NCBI GenBank assembly: GCA_027886175.1
Contig: JAJNNQ010000075.1
Location: forward strand, 5,311,001-5,375,000
Origin: Phylloscopus collybita
Lineage: Eukaryota; Chordata; Aves; Passeriformes; Phylloscopidae
Reading direction: 5' to 3'
Length of the DNA: 64,000 nucleotides
Positions 46,301 to 58,671 of the stretch are shown here, piece after piece. The notes below the pieces were generated by a model. The model searched no databases and was not told where the DNA came from. It was given only the letters and a program-made list of their open reading frames with translations. Position 1 is the first letter of the stretch; the number at the start of each line of letters is the position of its first letter. A program made the position numbers and the translations under genes.

Positions 46301-48759
46301 TCCTGTAGCAAAGCTATGCTCTGCTTCTCAGCTCACAAGTAGATGGTTGAGGAGAACTTTCTTGTCCTGGTCTTTCATTCTGGAATTTTTTTCAAGTCTT
46401 TTAATGGATTTTATTAGGACTTTATACCACAGAGGCATTGTCCCTGGTTTATAATAGAACCAAGATCAAAAAGAGACACAAAACCAATTTGGGATGGAAG
46501 GAAAATACCCTTAAGCTCATTAAAGAGTGGTGAATGTAGATGGAAAATAATTTTTCTGAAAACTAGTAGTTCCTGCTGCACTTATAGTCATAAAACTGTG
46601 AGCATTTATGTTTCTTCTAAAATAAACATCAGTAAAATTGTTGATAATGATGCTATAAATGTGTGCAAATCTGTTTTGTAGAGTAGAACAACATGTGATC
46701 TTTTTGTAACAGAAGACTTCTGCCTCCTGTGAACCCAAAATCCTACCTGTTAATTGAAGTGTTAGACATAGATGATCTTGGCACACATTCCTCCATCCTG
46801 ACTTACACTGCCTTACAAATATCAAGACAAAATTTACCTGTGGTCAGAAGCTGCTGCAAGTCCTATATACCATTTATATCTTACTTATGTCCTGATGGCA
46901 CTTTCTGAGTGGTAGGGAATCTTTGTTAGAGCACTTTAACAAGGAGGAAACCTTCTGTACAAAGAGGTTATGTGACTTGCTTATGTTTTAGTCAGGAGAA
47001 TAAATGGAGGGTTTAGGGTTGTCCAGGGGTTATATTAATAAATAAATCAAAAAGCAACAGTTATCATTCCAAGGTCTTCTAGGGAATTGGTGAAAAGTTG
47101 AAGAAAGTTCACTTTAGCACTCCTCCCCCTCTTCCCCATCTTCTTTTTTTCTGTAGCATATAATAAGACAGATCTCTACACTAACAGTTTTGTAATTTCT
47201 CCTTCTATCTTTCTAATAATCCTAAGATGAATTTCACTTGGTCTTGATTGAGTCCATTTAAGCACTTTACTACTAGCTCCATATTAATCTGATCTCCTGA
47301 GATACTCAAAAAATGACTGTCTGCTAAGGACACTGTATCATGCTTTAATGAGAAAAGAAATTAAGTATATCACAGCTTTGTCAGGAACCTTTGTTATTTG
47401 ACTTACAACCTTGCTCCAATTTAGATTACTTTAGATAAAGAAACCTGCTTTCACATTAACCACTGCCATAGCCTTGCTCAAATATGTGGTTACTTTTCCG
47501 TCTTTTCTAACACAAATTCAACCAAAATAAATATGCAATTATTCACTCATCTAAAGAGAATGACTATCATTTATTTAACAGAATAGAAAAATATACATGC
47601 AAGGCTGATCAAACATGGTACTATGACTTGGGGTTCTTTTTCTCCTTTGCTGAAATACCTTTAGTTTCCATGAAATTTTGTTTAACAAACCATGTGCTAA
47701 AATATAAATACACAATATTCTGTATAGCATCATTTACATATAAAAAATAATAAAGATAGGGGCACCTGCAGATTGTGTCCATGTACATTGACAGAAAAAC
47801 TGTTGATTTGTTTACCTCTTCCTTTACAAGGCTCATTTAATTCAACATTACCTTCTTTGACCACAAAAACAGCAGAGAAAACTAATTGACAAATGAGAGA
47901 TATTGTTTAAAACAAGATGTTACTAAAGTAGAAAAAATTAAGTTTATAAGTGTTCACAACTTTGCCTTAATGGGGTTTTAATTAATCAGGATCAGCTTCA
48001 GCTGAATAAAGAGGAAAGTGTCAGAAACTTTTTTCTTTTACATTTATTTTAAAATTTAAAAAAACAAAACAAAACCCAAAACAGCAGAACACTAGAACTG
48101 AAAACCCAACCCCCAAAAACAAACTCACAGAAAATATAAGGTGCTACAATGATTTCACTCTACCTGAACTCAAATCACTTAGAAGTTGTTGAAGTCACTA
48201 CAGAGAGAGCCAAGAACACCTTTGATTCACACTACATAGATGCCATTATAGACACTACAGAACCTGCAGGGTTTTGCAGCAGCCACAGCTTGTTTCCATG
48301 TCCTCTGGAAACAGGAATGACTGTAAAGAACTCTGGGATGACTTTTAAGGAGCTTTTGTAAATTAAACACTCTTAAGGCATACTCTTATCTGCCACTGAT
48401 GCCAACTGCCGTGGAACAATCCGTGTCCCTCCTGTTGTCAAACACCTGTTAAACACCATTACTCCCAACAATCATGTACGTTCATCCAAGGTGTTTATTG
48501 GAAATAATCCCTAGATCATTTAAAACCTGAGCGCCAGTTGGGAATTGATTAGAACACTTGTTACTGAAGCAAATCAAACTGTGCAAAGGGCTGCTCTGAT
48601 ATGGAGGATGTTTATGAATATAAAAATACAGGATTTTAGAAGCTTCTTTTGGTGATTTTATAAAAGTAAAGAAACAGCTTGTACTGAGAACACAGAAGAT
48701 TAGCTATTAAGCTTAGTTTTTAGGTAGTTATTAAGTAGAAGTCATATAGGTAAAATGTA
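43359..48759. other. Unassigned sequence
   Basis: About 5.4 kb with no element recognised. The longest plain frame is 134 codons at 45083-45487 (plus); it has no signal peptide, repeat or motif I recognise and no flanking exon-like structure. A short GTGGTGT/ACACCAC hairpin lies at 44378-44395 and an A-rich run near 48056-48080. Confidence 0.5.
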
Positions 48760-49260
48760 TAATGTTGAAATTCAGCAAAGCAAGACCTAGGTATTTGTCA
48801 GAAATCAATAAAGCAGAACTTTGTGGCTTGAATTCAGCAAAATCAAGCTCCTTATCTTTGGTAATAGCAAAATGACCTGAAAAATAGCCAGACCTCCACT
48901 GTGCCTGCCCAAAAGTGAAGATCAACCTGAGGAAGACATCAGCCTTCCTCCCAAGACCCCAACTCACGACCACCCAGGAGGGGTGGCAGCTAATTAGAAT
49001 ACAAAGTGAGAGAAGGCAGGGAATGGGCGGGTGGGGAGGTGTGGGTCTGTGGGATCAGTGTGTATTTAAACCTGGCAGGTGTGGGTTTGTGAGATCAATG
49101 TGTATTTAAACCTGGACCTTGTCTTGAGCAGGTATGCATGGTTTGGAGGAGATATCCCCCCTTGTGTCCCAGATGGAAATAAAACATACCTGCTTGACAG
49201 TTTCTAATTGTAAAGTCCTTATTCTGCTCTTGACTCTGCCAATACACACAACTGTTTCAT
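48760..49260 (+). mobile_element. Probable LTR with duplicated TATA region
   Basis: A GC-shifted block contains TATTTAAA at 49063-49070 and 49103-49110, then AATAAA at 49178-49183, 75 bp after the second box. This order and spacing fit a retroviral U3-R-U5. The duplicated unit is 40 bp long (49041-49080, 49081-49120). Boundaries are approximate and no target duplication was found. Confidence 0.55.
49041..49120 (+). repeat. 40-bp tandem duplication carrying a TATA-like box
   Basis: Starting GTGGGTCTGTGGGATCAGTG and GTGGGTTTGTGAGATCAATG, both units continue TGTATTTAAACCTGG. They differ at 3 of the first 35 positions, so the duplication is not recent. Confidence 0.9.
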
Positions 49261-50377
49261 TGCCAAGGAAGATTTTCCATCCTTTCCTAAGCAGAGATGT
49301 AGCCTTGTCCTTGAGACCTTTTTTAAGAGTGGGCTAGTAGTTGTTCCCAAAACAAGAGAATATTCTGATGAAGAGAGTTCCTGCTGTACACAATTTTAAG
49401 GAACTCATACACAAATTTGTATTTATAAGTTGGACATGACTGCAGTTTCAGGAAAAAAAAAAAAAAAAAACAAGACAGAGAATTTACTAATTGACTGATA
49501 GCACATCTTGTTTACTGTCTGTCTGTTTGAATGTCAGTAGAGTAAGGACACTGAACAATATCATTTGAATTTCAATCCTGCTTGTTACTGAGCTTCAGCT
49601 GTTCCTGAATATATGACAGATGGACATGGCGAGTGGTCCATTCACTATCATTGTGTCCCTCAAAGTTACCCAGTAGATTAAGAACCACTTTTTTCACTCT
49701 CATGGTACTTATTTGAGCAATAATTTCAAGAATTCAGAGAGTGAATCAGTAGTATTTATTACTCCTTTGTGGGAATCTGGAAAACAACAGACTCATTTGT
49801 AGTTAAGAGGAGCTATCTTTCTTTCCTCTGATAGCCCTGATGAATGATGATAATTTCAAAACCTTCTCTTTCATTTAATATAGAAGAAAGTCTAAAAGCT
49901 TTAAATTATTGTCCTTTGTTTTCCACTGTTCACTAGGTAGATTTTCCTGATCCAGTAGAACACAGGCTTTTACTTTTCATCATGTTTTTCTCTTTCTCTT
50001 TGGAATGATGCCATGGAGAATTGTCTTTGATGACATTAATGGTGATACCATTAAAATCTACCTCAAAAACAAAACTGAGCAGACTAAACAAAAAGGCCTG
50101 AAATTAAGGCAAAATACAGGTTTTGAACCATGTCCAATTCACAATATCAAGCTAACTCTGTATTCCAAATGAATGTAAGATTCAAAGATAATTGCTCACT
50201 ATCTCCCATGAGTAGACAAAATCCCAGTCAATTCCTGATCAATAGATGGCTAACTTTCCTAAATCTGCTTCTCTTCCTTTTTGCTGACATACATGTCAGG
50301 AGCTGGACTTCAATGATGGTTTTGAATTCCGTTTAACTTAGGATATTCTATGATTTTATATCATATGGCATGGAATA
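49261..50377. other. Unassigned sequence
   Basis: An 18-A run lies at 49453-49470. No element or gene recognised. Confidence 0.5.
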
Positions 50378-50935
50378 TCATTGAATCACAAAAACATAGA
50401 ATGGCTTCTGTCAGAAAGGACCTTAAAGATCAAATAGATCCAGCACCCCTGCCATGGACAGGGGCACCTTCCATTAGACCAGCTTGCTCAGAACCCCATC
50501 CAACCTGGCCTTGAACACTTCCTGGCATGGGGCAGAAAAGTCTTCTTTGGACAAACTCTTCCAGTGTCTCACCATCCTCACAGGAAATAATTTCTTCATA
50601 ATATCTAGTCTAAATCTACTTTCCTTCAGCTTGAAGCCATTCCCCCTTGTCCTGGCACTCCAGACCCTTGAAAAAAGTCTTTCTCCATCTTTCTTGTAGG
50701 TTCCCTCCAGGTGCTGGAAAATCAAAATTGGGTCACCCCAAAGCTCCTTCTTTTCCAGGCTGAATATACACAAATCCCATAGGAGAGGGACTTTATCCCT
50801 CTGGATCATCTTGGTGGCCTCCTCTGGACTGGGTCCAACAGGTCCTTCCTGTGCCGAGACCCCAGAGCTGGACACAATGCTCCAGGTGGGATCTCACCAG
50901 AGCAAAGGGACAGAATCACCTCTCTCAACATCTTT
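50378..50935 (-). mobile_element. CR1 LINE with a 133-codon ORF2 remnant
   Basis: On the plus strand the CR1 3' end is seen inverted: 'TCACAAAAACATAGAATGGC', 'CAGGGGCACCTTCCATTAGA', 'CAACCTGGCCTTGAACACTT'. The minus strand keeps an uninterrupted frame at 50875-50474 through the ORF2 C-terminus, with 'RTRGNGFKLKESRFRLDI' and 'EVFKARLDGVLSKLV' as recognisable CR1 segments. The catalytic reverse transcriptase and endonuclease domains are absent. Confidence 0.93.
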
Positions 50936-50989
50936 AGCTAATTCAGCTTTTGTCCTCTCCCAACATCTTGTTCACCCCCAGTCAATTCA

Positions 50990-51180
50990 GTGTGGGGCAA
51001 AGTGAGAAACAGAGCACTTAATTTCGTGTGAACAGAGTTCAGCACAAGTGCTTTATTAGTGCTTTTTTTTTGGTCGCAAGTGTAAAGCACGGCTCTGGAG
51101 CAGCTGCTGTTCCAGTCAGATCCAGGTCAAGGACACCTGAAAGGCCAGGACATCAACTGAATATCTCTTATATTCAGTTT
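50990..51180 (-). mobile_element. Possible LTR fragment
   Basis: TGTGGGGCAAAGTGAGAAAC opens a block with TTTATT at about 51053, i.e. AATAAA on the minus strand, inside 'CACAAGTGCTTTATTAGTGC', and CG-containing sequence. It resembles an R-U5 end of an LTR lying against a CR1 copy. No second boundary was found, so this is weak. Confidence 0.32.
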
Positions 51181-51816
51181 GCATCGTGCACAATTAAACA
51201 TTATGAAATACAGTGAAATAAATTTTCTGATTGAAAATTTTATTTCATTGAAATAAAACTCTTAAGTGATCCCTGAGATCCCTCTATCTTTTGAATGGGC
51301 CACATCCACTCTCTGAACAAAAAATTTGTACTGCAGCAGCCCAGTTAAATTACTGTGGAAATTTTGTGAAAGTTAAGTTAGTAATTCAATCTACAAAGAA
51401 ACCTTAAGACAGCAGTAACAAAAAATCAAAACAGCCATGCCCCAAAATGTGTCTGCCTCTACCAAATTCAATTTTTGCTAAAGTAGTTTCAAATAAAATG
51501 GTACTGCTTGGTGTGACACCATCTGTTGAATTTCCCTTGCTTCTGTATTACTAAAGAGTAAGTGGCAACTTTGCATAATTTAAAATAAAACACTCAAATG
51601 GGGAAACAACTTCTCAATTACAGTCATGAAAAGGATCAGGTGCGCTCTTACTCATCCCACAGACCATTGCACGGCTGACTTCACATTTGGGAAGACACTT
51701 AACCTTTAATATAACCAGTGTTTACACAGGCTCCAATACTATTGGAAAAGATTTTTTTCAATCTTCAGCAGCTCATTAGTTGAAATACTGGCTTTTTCTA
51801 TGGTGGTGTGTTTTTG

Positions 51817-51859
<43 letters not shown>

Positions 51860-53520
51860 TTTAGGTTTTTGAGGGTTTTGAGGTTTTTGTTTCTCATGGA
51901 AGAAGGAAGAACAATGGGAAGTGTATTTTCAAGAAATAACAGAATGTGCTTCACAGTATTTGGGAATATTTTTTTTTCCTTACTTCTAGTGTTTTATATG
52001 CCAAATCAAAGTAGAAAAAAAAATCTGCTTGCTTCTCCTGCTATTCTAAATTTTTTCTCCCAATTATTTATGAATTTCAGATGATGGTAATTCTCATGAC
52101 CTAGATTTTCAACAGTCTTAGTTGAAAGTTGATTCATGGGATGAAAAGCTTAAATACTGGTTGGAAGAAGGAACAGGGAGAGTGATGGATGAGGACTGAA
52201 ACAGATTCCTTTTTCCAAAGGTATAGGATCCACATTCATGTTGGTTCAGGAAACTTAGAAGGAGAGGATTTGAGTGCCAGAAGGCAGGACACAGGTGGAT
52301 AGCAAACCCTAAAATTCTTTTTGTTTTTTGTCATGAGCTGAAATATTGCCTCTTGAAGAACTAAGAGCACGGGGCACTTCTGCTGATATGTCTCTTGACT
52401 AAAGGTAAGGAAATTTTTCTTTTTTCAAGGAAGGAGCAGTTACATTTGATGCTTTCTCTAAGCACAACTCTCCATCTGAGCTTATTCTTCATGCACAAAG
52501 CTCAGAACACAATAAAACTTTAGCCCACAGAGCTCCAGTCATGAGTACAACACAGGCACGTGGGTTAGAAGACAAGTTTGTTGAGACAAGGAGCAGGTTG
52601 GTGCCAGAATTATAGATACTGACACAGAACCCAAAAATTCACCCTCGGTACTTTGTAACATGAAAATAAATCATGAGAAATCGGCCTCCTCAAATCAGAT
52701 AATGTATCTTCCAGGACTCCTTGAGCACCAGCTGCATCTTGCAGAAGAATATTTATCTCAATTAACACAAGTGCACCCAGAAGAAGTGTTGCAGGGCTCT
52801 GCCATCAATTTGGAGAGTGCAGCAGCAGCTTAATGCTCCAGCACGCAGTGATGAGGCAAGATAAACAGGAGGCTACCCCACACACTGCACAACTGCAGCT
52901 CTCCTGAATCCTTGATTTTAAGTCCTTACAGCCCCTTCGGGACTCCAGAGCTGATTGCAAAATTTATGAAAATTCAGGTATTGAAGCCAGATGTTCAGGC
53001 TGACATCATGCAGGGGCTGGAACCTTCCCACACAAATCAAGCAGCAGAGGTGATGTATCAAGCTCCAGTCCTGCTTCTGGGGCTCTAATTAGCAGCCAGG
53101 CATTTTCATGTTTGTTTATTTATTCTTTTTGAGCTGCTAGTGGACTTACCACAACAGAGAACTCTGCTGACATCAGGGACTTAAGGGGAAATTTATTTTG
53201 AAAAACAAGTTTTTAAAAAACTATTTTGTTTTAACAAGCAGTCCCAAATACCCTGAGCTCCTATCTTACTGTGGAGATCAGAGCTTTCCCAGAGTATCCT
53301 ACCCACGGAGGTGTTGATTCCCATCCCAAGAGAAAAAACATAGTTTAAATGTCTAATTTCAAGATACATTTTCATCAGTATCTTCCTCTCTAAGTCAAAT
53401 TGGCTCATAGAGTGGGAAGTGAGGATGATATACCTTCATTATTATATAATTAACATATGCACACACACATGTACATATCTACACATATATGTGTATAGAC
53501 ACAAACAGGTACTGCACCTC
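51181..53520. other. Unassigned sequence with a 40-T tract
   Basis: Contains poly(T) at 51819-51858 and AC/AT-rich sequence at about 53450-53510 (short CA and TA runs). No gene or transposon recognised in the rest. Confidence 0.5.
51819..51858 (+). repeat. Poly(T) tract, 40 T
   Basis: Forty uninterrupted T residues after TGTGTTTTTGGG. The sequence on the minus-strand upstream side shows no recognisable retrocopy. Confidence 0.97.
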
Positions 53521-54030
53521 TGCTGTTGCCTTTTACCCAACCTGGAAATTAAACTCCAGATAATTTTAGTAAGGAGGTAATATAAAAGAGGATCTTTACT
53601 TGAAGGTCTTTAGGAGCAGTTATGGAAAGATGTCCACAAAAGCTCACCCTTCATGGGAGTAGATTTTTATAGGCTTTAGGAAATTAGCATAATTGATAAA
53701 AAACACCAATTAGGAGGACAAGTGACAATGCAATTCCCCCCAGGCTAAGCCCCTTCTCTGGAGCCCCCCTCAGCATTAATTGTACTTTGTCCATGAGAAT
53801 CTATCTCCAAGAGTTGTTCTCAGCCTTGGTGCCCAGGAAGAACCAAGATAGCACCAGGGCCTTGTACTTCCCAGGGCTTGGAGCTCTGGAATTTGTTTTG
53901 TCTTTCTTCTTCAGGAAAGGCGATGGAAAAGTACTGGGAAAGCTCACTAATGCAATAGGTGACAGAGTTACAAATACACATGTGAAGAATACAGAGAGCA
54001 TATAAAACAAAAAAGGCAAAACCCAAACAT
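53521..54030 (-). mobile_element. Probable LTR abutting a CR1 copy
   Basis: The stretch with 'AAGAGGATCTTTACTTGAAG', 'AGCTCACCCTTCATGGGAGT' and 'AGCATTAATTGTACTTTGTC' resembles a passerine LTR that I remember. A minus-strand TATA-like CTATAAAAA lies at about 53667-53675. No canonical AATAAA follows. Ends are approximate (a TG at 53521-53525, a CA near 54029). A 138-codon minus frame at 53801-54217 runs across the LTR/CR1 junction and is not a gene. Confidence 0.5.
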
Positions 54031-54036
54031 TGTCCA

Positions 54037-54590
54037 GGAGCCAGGATTTTGCTGCATCCAGGCTTGGGGGCCCCAGAACTAGAAGTACACTGACCTGCTG
54101 GAATGAATCCAAAGGGCCACCAAGATGATCAGAGGGATACAGCACCTCTCCTGTAAGAAAAGGCTGAGAAAATTGGGGTTTTTCAGCCTGGAAAAGAGAA
54201 GGCTTTGGAGTGACCAAATTGCAGTTTTCCAGTACCTGAAGGGAACCTACAAGATGGAGAGGGACTTTTTACAGAAAGATGTAGTGACAGGACAAGGGGA
54301 ATGGCTTCAAAGTGTCAGAAAGTTGGTTTAGATAAGAGATAGGAAGAATTTCTTTACTCAGTGGATGATGAGGCACCAGCACAGGTTGCCCAGAGAAGCT
54401 GTGCTGGTGCCTCCTCCCAGGAAATGCTCAAGGCCAGGTTGGAAGAAGCTCTGAGCAGCCTGGTCTATTGAAAGTTGTCCCCATACATGGCAGGGGACTG
54501 GAACTACATGATCCTGAAGGTCCATTTCCAAACCAAATTATTCTGTGATTTTTTTTTTTTATTTTATTATTTTATGATTTTATGATAAAT
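54037..54590 (+). mobile_element. CR1 LINE, 3' part
   Basis: 'TTTTGCTGCATCCAGGCTTG', 'AAGATGATCAGAGGGATACA', 'GAGAAGGCTTTGGAGTGACC', 'TACATGGCAGGGGACTGGAA' and an ATTCTGTGA tail, followed by a T-rich (ATTTT)n stretch at 54549-54590. A 68-codon ORF2 remnant is open at 54125-54331. A local repeat, CAGCACAGGTTGCCC with GCTGTGCTGGTGCC, gives a small inverted arm. Confidence 0.92.
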
Positions 54591-56554
54591 ACATCACATA
54601 AACATATATATGTATATATATACACATGTATGTACGTATCTTTATTTTACTACAGTTTTCTGTGCCAGAAGTCATTATTAATATCCATTTTTGATGCCAA
54701 CACAAAATAGGCTATAATGTCATTGTCACACAGAAATTATGGCACAAAGACTCCTGCAATCCTGGGTTGACACTTTTTACATCACCAGCAGGAAGGTTTG
54801 ATTTCCTGGCTGTACCTTGCTGCAGTCATTTCCAGTGTGTTTGTGCTGTCAGACGAAGGAGTAGGAGCTGCAAGTCAATTATTGATAACCTTCTGGAGGA
54901 GCTTTGGCTCACTGGACCCAGCCCAAAGCATGGTTCAACCTTTGGGATGGAAAATACAGTTTAAGAACACCTGTCAGAGAAAAGAGGTCTGAAAGAGGAT
55001 AAGCTTGAAAAGAAGCCTTGAACTAGAGTTAAGACAGTGTTATTTGGGAATTACTGAAGCCTCAAATGAGCTATGACTTTTTAAAATGTAGAACTACAGT
55101 GGAAAGTGAATTTTTAACATTGCTGTTTGGCTAAACCTAGAAATTCTTTTTTCACCGTCTTTAAGTTACTTTCAATCTGTATATTTTCCCATTGAAAATT
55201 ATGTATGGATATAAAAGAAAACCAAAGGATACTAGATATATTTTTTCTGCCTCTGTGAGACCTGATCTGCCTAGTAAGTGTAACTTGTAGAGACAATGAC
55301 AGTGTACAAGACATTGCTAGAATACATATATGGATTAAAAATAAACAATATGTGTGTCTGCCTATCTGTTGCAAGAATGAATGACCAAGGGAAGAAGCAA
55401 ACCATAGATTTAACAAATGGTAATCCATTCCCTTAAGCATTTTGCTCAGCCACCTGACATTGTAGATTAAATACAAAAATAACTTCTCTGGGAAGAACTG
55501 CCTGATAACAAGCTTGGTGAAATATTCTAATTGAGAAAGAATGCAGAGTTAGAGAAAAGGAGAAAGAGTTAGAGAGGGATCAGCCTTACACAGATCAAAG
55601 CCATAGCTTTGGAAAAGCTACTAGAAATCCTGGTATTTCTCTGACACCTCATTTCACTTTTAATATGTATGGAAAAATCTTTACTATCACACATCCCCCT
55701 CCTTCAGTTGTCCTTGAAACTTCCACTTAAACAGAGACTTAGCACTCTTCTGTGTCTATGGCTTTTGTACAGCACATTCAAAGTGATCTGGTGTATTTTA
55801 GAGTAATCTACTGAGTTAAGTCTTGGTATTGTGGTGGTTTTCAGGGTTGGACAAATATCTGCTTAGCTCTGCAAACTTTTGTCTCCAAAGATTAGTCTCT
55901 TTTGCACAAAGTAAAACTGTTACTCTATCTTACTACCTTGTTTTTCTTCTGTGCATCAGAGGGAACAGGTAGGTCAACTTATTTGAGTTTAAACTAAAGA
56001 GGCTAGGACTAGATTATTTCATCTCAGAGCTTAAATGCTCAGCATTTTTCTTATTGACTCTTGCCTTAGGAACATCTAAAAACTAATATTTTGGTAGAGA
56101 GACTCACAGAATATATTTTGATTTGAAGTCATCCTTCTCTTCCTTGACAGAGTTAATGATAAAGAAGTGGAGAACACTGCCTTTCAAAAAAATAATGCAT
56201 GAGTTGAACTGAGTGGCTTATACTTGAAAATTTTTATGTAAAAGGATCATGCCTTCTTGAAGATATCCAGACAAGCTTTGAAAAAAACAAAAGGGTACCA
56301 TAACTCCCTGAGAAGAGATCAGTTTTTCTTAATCCCAGCTCAAAGGAGTTTTTACTCAGTTTATTTCACTAGTGTCCATCAGCTCAGTAGTCTCCTAGGA
56401 CAAGGAGTAGAAAGTTTAAATACTGAACAGATCTCTGAACATCCAATTTGCTTTTTCCAATTAAAGGTGGCCAGTTCTGCTTGAGACACTTAGGGCATCT
56501 ACCACACCCATACTGTCTGAGGGACATGAAAGGGACCAAAAAATAATTTGGGTT
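54591..56554. other. Unassigned sequence
   Basis: Short TA/CA-rich run at about 54603-54640. Antisense frame of 120 codons at 55114-55476 without known domain. No element recognised. Confidence 0.5.
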
Positions 56555-57298
56555 TCCTGGGGTTTGGTCTTGGGACTGACACTGTTTGACATCTTTGTTG
56601 GAGATGTGGACAGTGGGATTGAGTGCACTCTCAGCAGTTTGCTGGTGGCATCAAGCTGTGTGGGGCAGTCACATGCTGGGGGTCAGGGATAGCATCTAGA
56701 GGGACCTGGACAGGATGACTGTGCAAAACTCATGGAGATCAACAAGGTCAAGGGCAAGGTCCTAGACTGAGGATTGGGCAATCCCTGGCACATGTACAGG
56801 CTGGGCAGAGAATGGATTGAGAACAGCCCTGCCAGGAAGGACTTGGGGGTGATGGTGGATGGGAAGCTGCATATGACCCAGCAATGTGCACTTTCAACCT
56901 AGAAGAACAGCTCCATCCCAGGCTGCATGCAGAGCAGTGTGGGCCAGCAGCGTGAGGGTGGGGATCCTGCCCCACTCTGGTGAGATCTTCCAGTATCTAT
57001 AGGGGTTGCAAGAGAACTGGAGACAGGGCATGGAGTGATAGGACCAAGGTGAGTGGTTTTAAACTGACAGACAGTAGGCTCAAATTAGATATTAGGAAGA
57101 ATTTCTTTACTGTGAGGCTGGTGAAGCACTGTCAGAGACTGCCCAGAGTAGATGTGGTTTCTTCATCCCTGGAAGTGCCAAAGACCAGGTGGGATGGGGC
57201 TTTGAGCAACCAACTCTGGTGGAAGGTGTCCCTGCCCATGGCAGGGGGTTGGAATTAGTTGGTCTTTAAGGTCTTTTCTGACCAAAACTTTATTCATG
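56555..57298 (+). mobile_element. CR1 LINE, 740 bp, with 3' end
   Basis: Covers ORF2 C-terminus from 'GACAGTGGGATTGAGTGCAC' to the 3' UTR 'GGAAGGTGTCCCTGCCCATG'. There is a deletion near 56,985, where 'CCCACTCTGGTGAGATCTTC' jumps to 'AGAACTGGAGACAGGGCATG'. The frame 56980-57258 keeps 'VSGFKLTDSRLKLDIRKNFF', the CR1 ORF2 end. The tail is decayed (TTTATTCATGA). Confidence 0.92.
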
Positions 57299-58671
57299 AA
57301 GCTCAGAGAGGAGATGGAAAGTTATTGTGTTGACAACATCAGCATATTCTTCTGTAAGAGTCTGAATCTCTACATCTTTACCTGTAGCTCTTACATTTCA
57401 GTCAGTAAAATCATCTTGCAAAGGATGTCTCCTTGCCTGTGTTTCTGCAATACTTAAAACAAGGAAGCCTTAGCCCATTTCTGAGGCTACTGGACACTTT
57501 TCCAGTAATAACAACAGAAATGAACTGCATTAATGAATTAGTTTAGACTCTTAAGCACATAAAGATCCCACATGAAACCATCTAATTGAAAATTACAGGA
57601 AAGCCTTGTAAAAAATTTTAAAAGGCAAATAAGGCAGTATTTTTATGCATAACTCAAAGGTTAGCTATATTTTGCTGTATAACTGCAATATTAATGGAAA
57701 GTATTGAATTGGAACTTAGTGATTTAAGATGTTATTTTGTCCTGTAATAAACATAACAAAAAGAAAGCCAACAGGCTTTCAAGAAACTGAAAACTTACCA
57801 TCTTCACTCTTTTTATTTTTCCCTTCTCTTCTCCCTTCCTCTTCACATCCATCATTATCCATAACATCACTTTAAAACAACAAAAGCTGTTTTTTTCCAG
57901 TATTGAGAAATGAGAGCTTTTATCTGAATATTATCTTATATAGAGAAGTATGCCACTGTTTGGCTGGTTGGAACATGTACTGCAATTGGTTTCATGGATC
58001 TATTTATCTTCAGCATCTGGAGATTTTAACTGAAGTGCTAATGAGTGCATAACAGAAGCATATTAATTAAGTACTAACCACAGGCTTTGGCTCTGTGACA
58101 GCATACACTAAACAACACACGTGGAATATAGGTCAAAGAAGCAAGATATTAGATTACTTCTGAGTGCAAAAATAATGTATTTGATTTTAGTGGGGTATTG
58201 CATATGCAAATCATTAAAGTGGACTCTGAGGATTTCTGTTTCTATACAGATCAGCAGTACTTGTTAATCCAAAGAACATAAATGCAGAGGAAGAGCTACA
58301 GAATGTTTTTCATGTGAAACATTTTGGATTTGCCTACTTGAGATAGAAGTAAGCAGTGTTCTAATAATCTATGCATAAACTGAAAAGATTGTCCTAGAGG
58401 GTTCACAATAAACAGTAAATAAACCTGCTGATATGCAGGTCCCCAATTAAATGTGGAGTTTACCTTTTCAACTCACGTGCATCTGTCTAATAATCTGAGT
58501 TTCTGGAAGGTTTAATATGGTTCATTAAACACTGCAGGAAACCCAAATCCAAGAAATAATGTCTTAGTAACCTCCTCAATACTATTTTAGCTGGTTATAG
58601 ACAAAGTATCAACATAACTCCGTGAACAGCAAAGTATTTTGTGATTGAGGTTGCAAATGCAGAAAATAATC
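57299..58671. other. Unassigned sequence with an octamer palindrome
   Basis: AT-rich, no element recognised. TTGCATATGCAA at 58198-58209 is a perfect palindrome overlapping the octamer ATGCAAAT at 58204-58211. Confidence 0.5.

Noticed and set aside
53801..54217. 138-codon minus frame spanning an LTR and CR1
   Set aside because: It crosses the junction of two unrelated elements, so it cannot be an ancestral gene.
56748..56975. Minus-strand Pro/Ser/Cys-rich frame
   Set aside because: Antisense to a plus-strand CR1; similar antisense frames occur at other CR1 copies.
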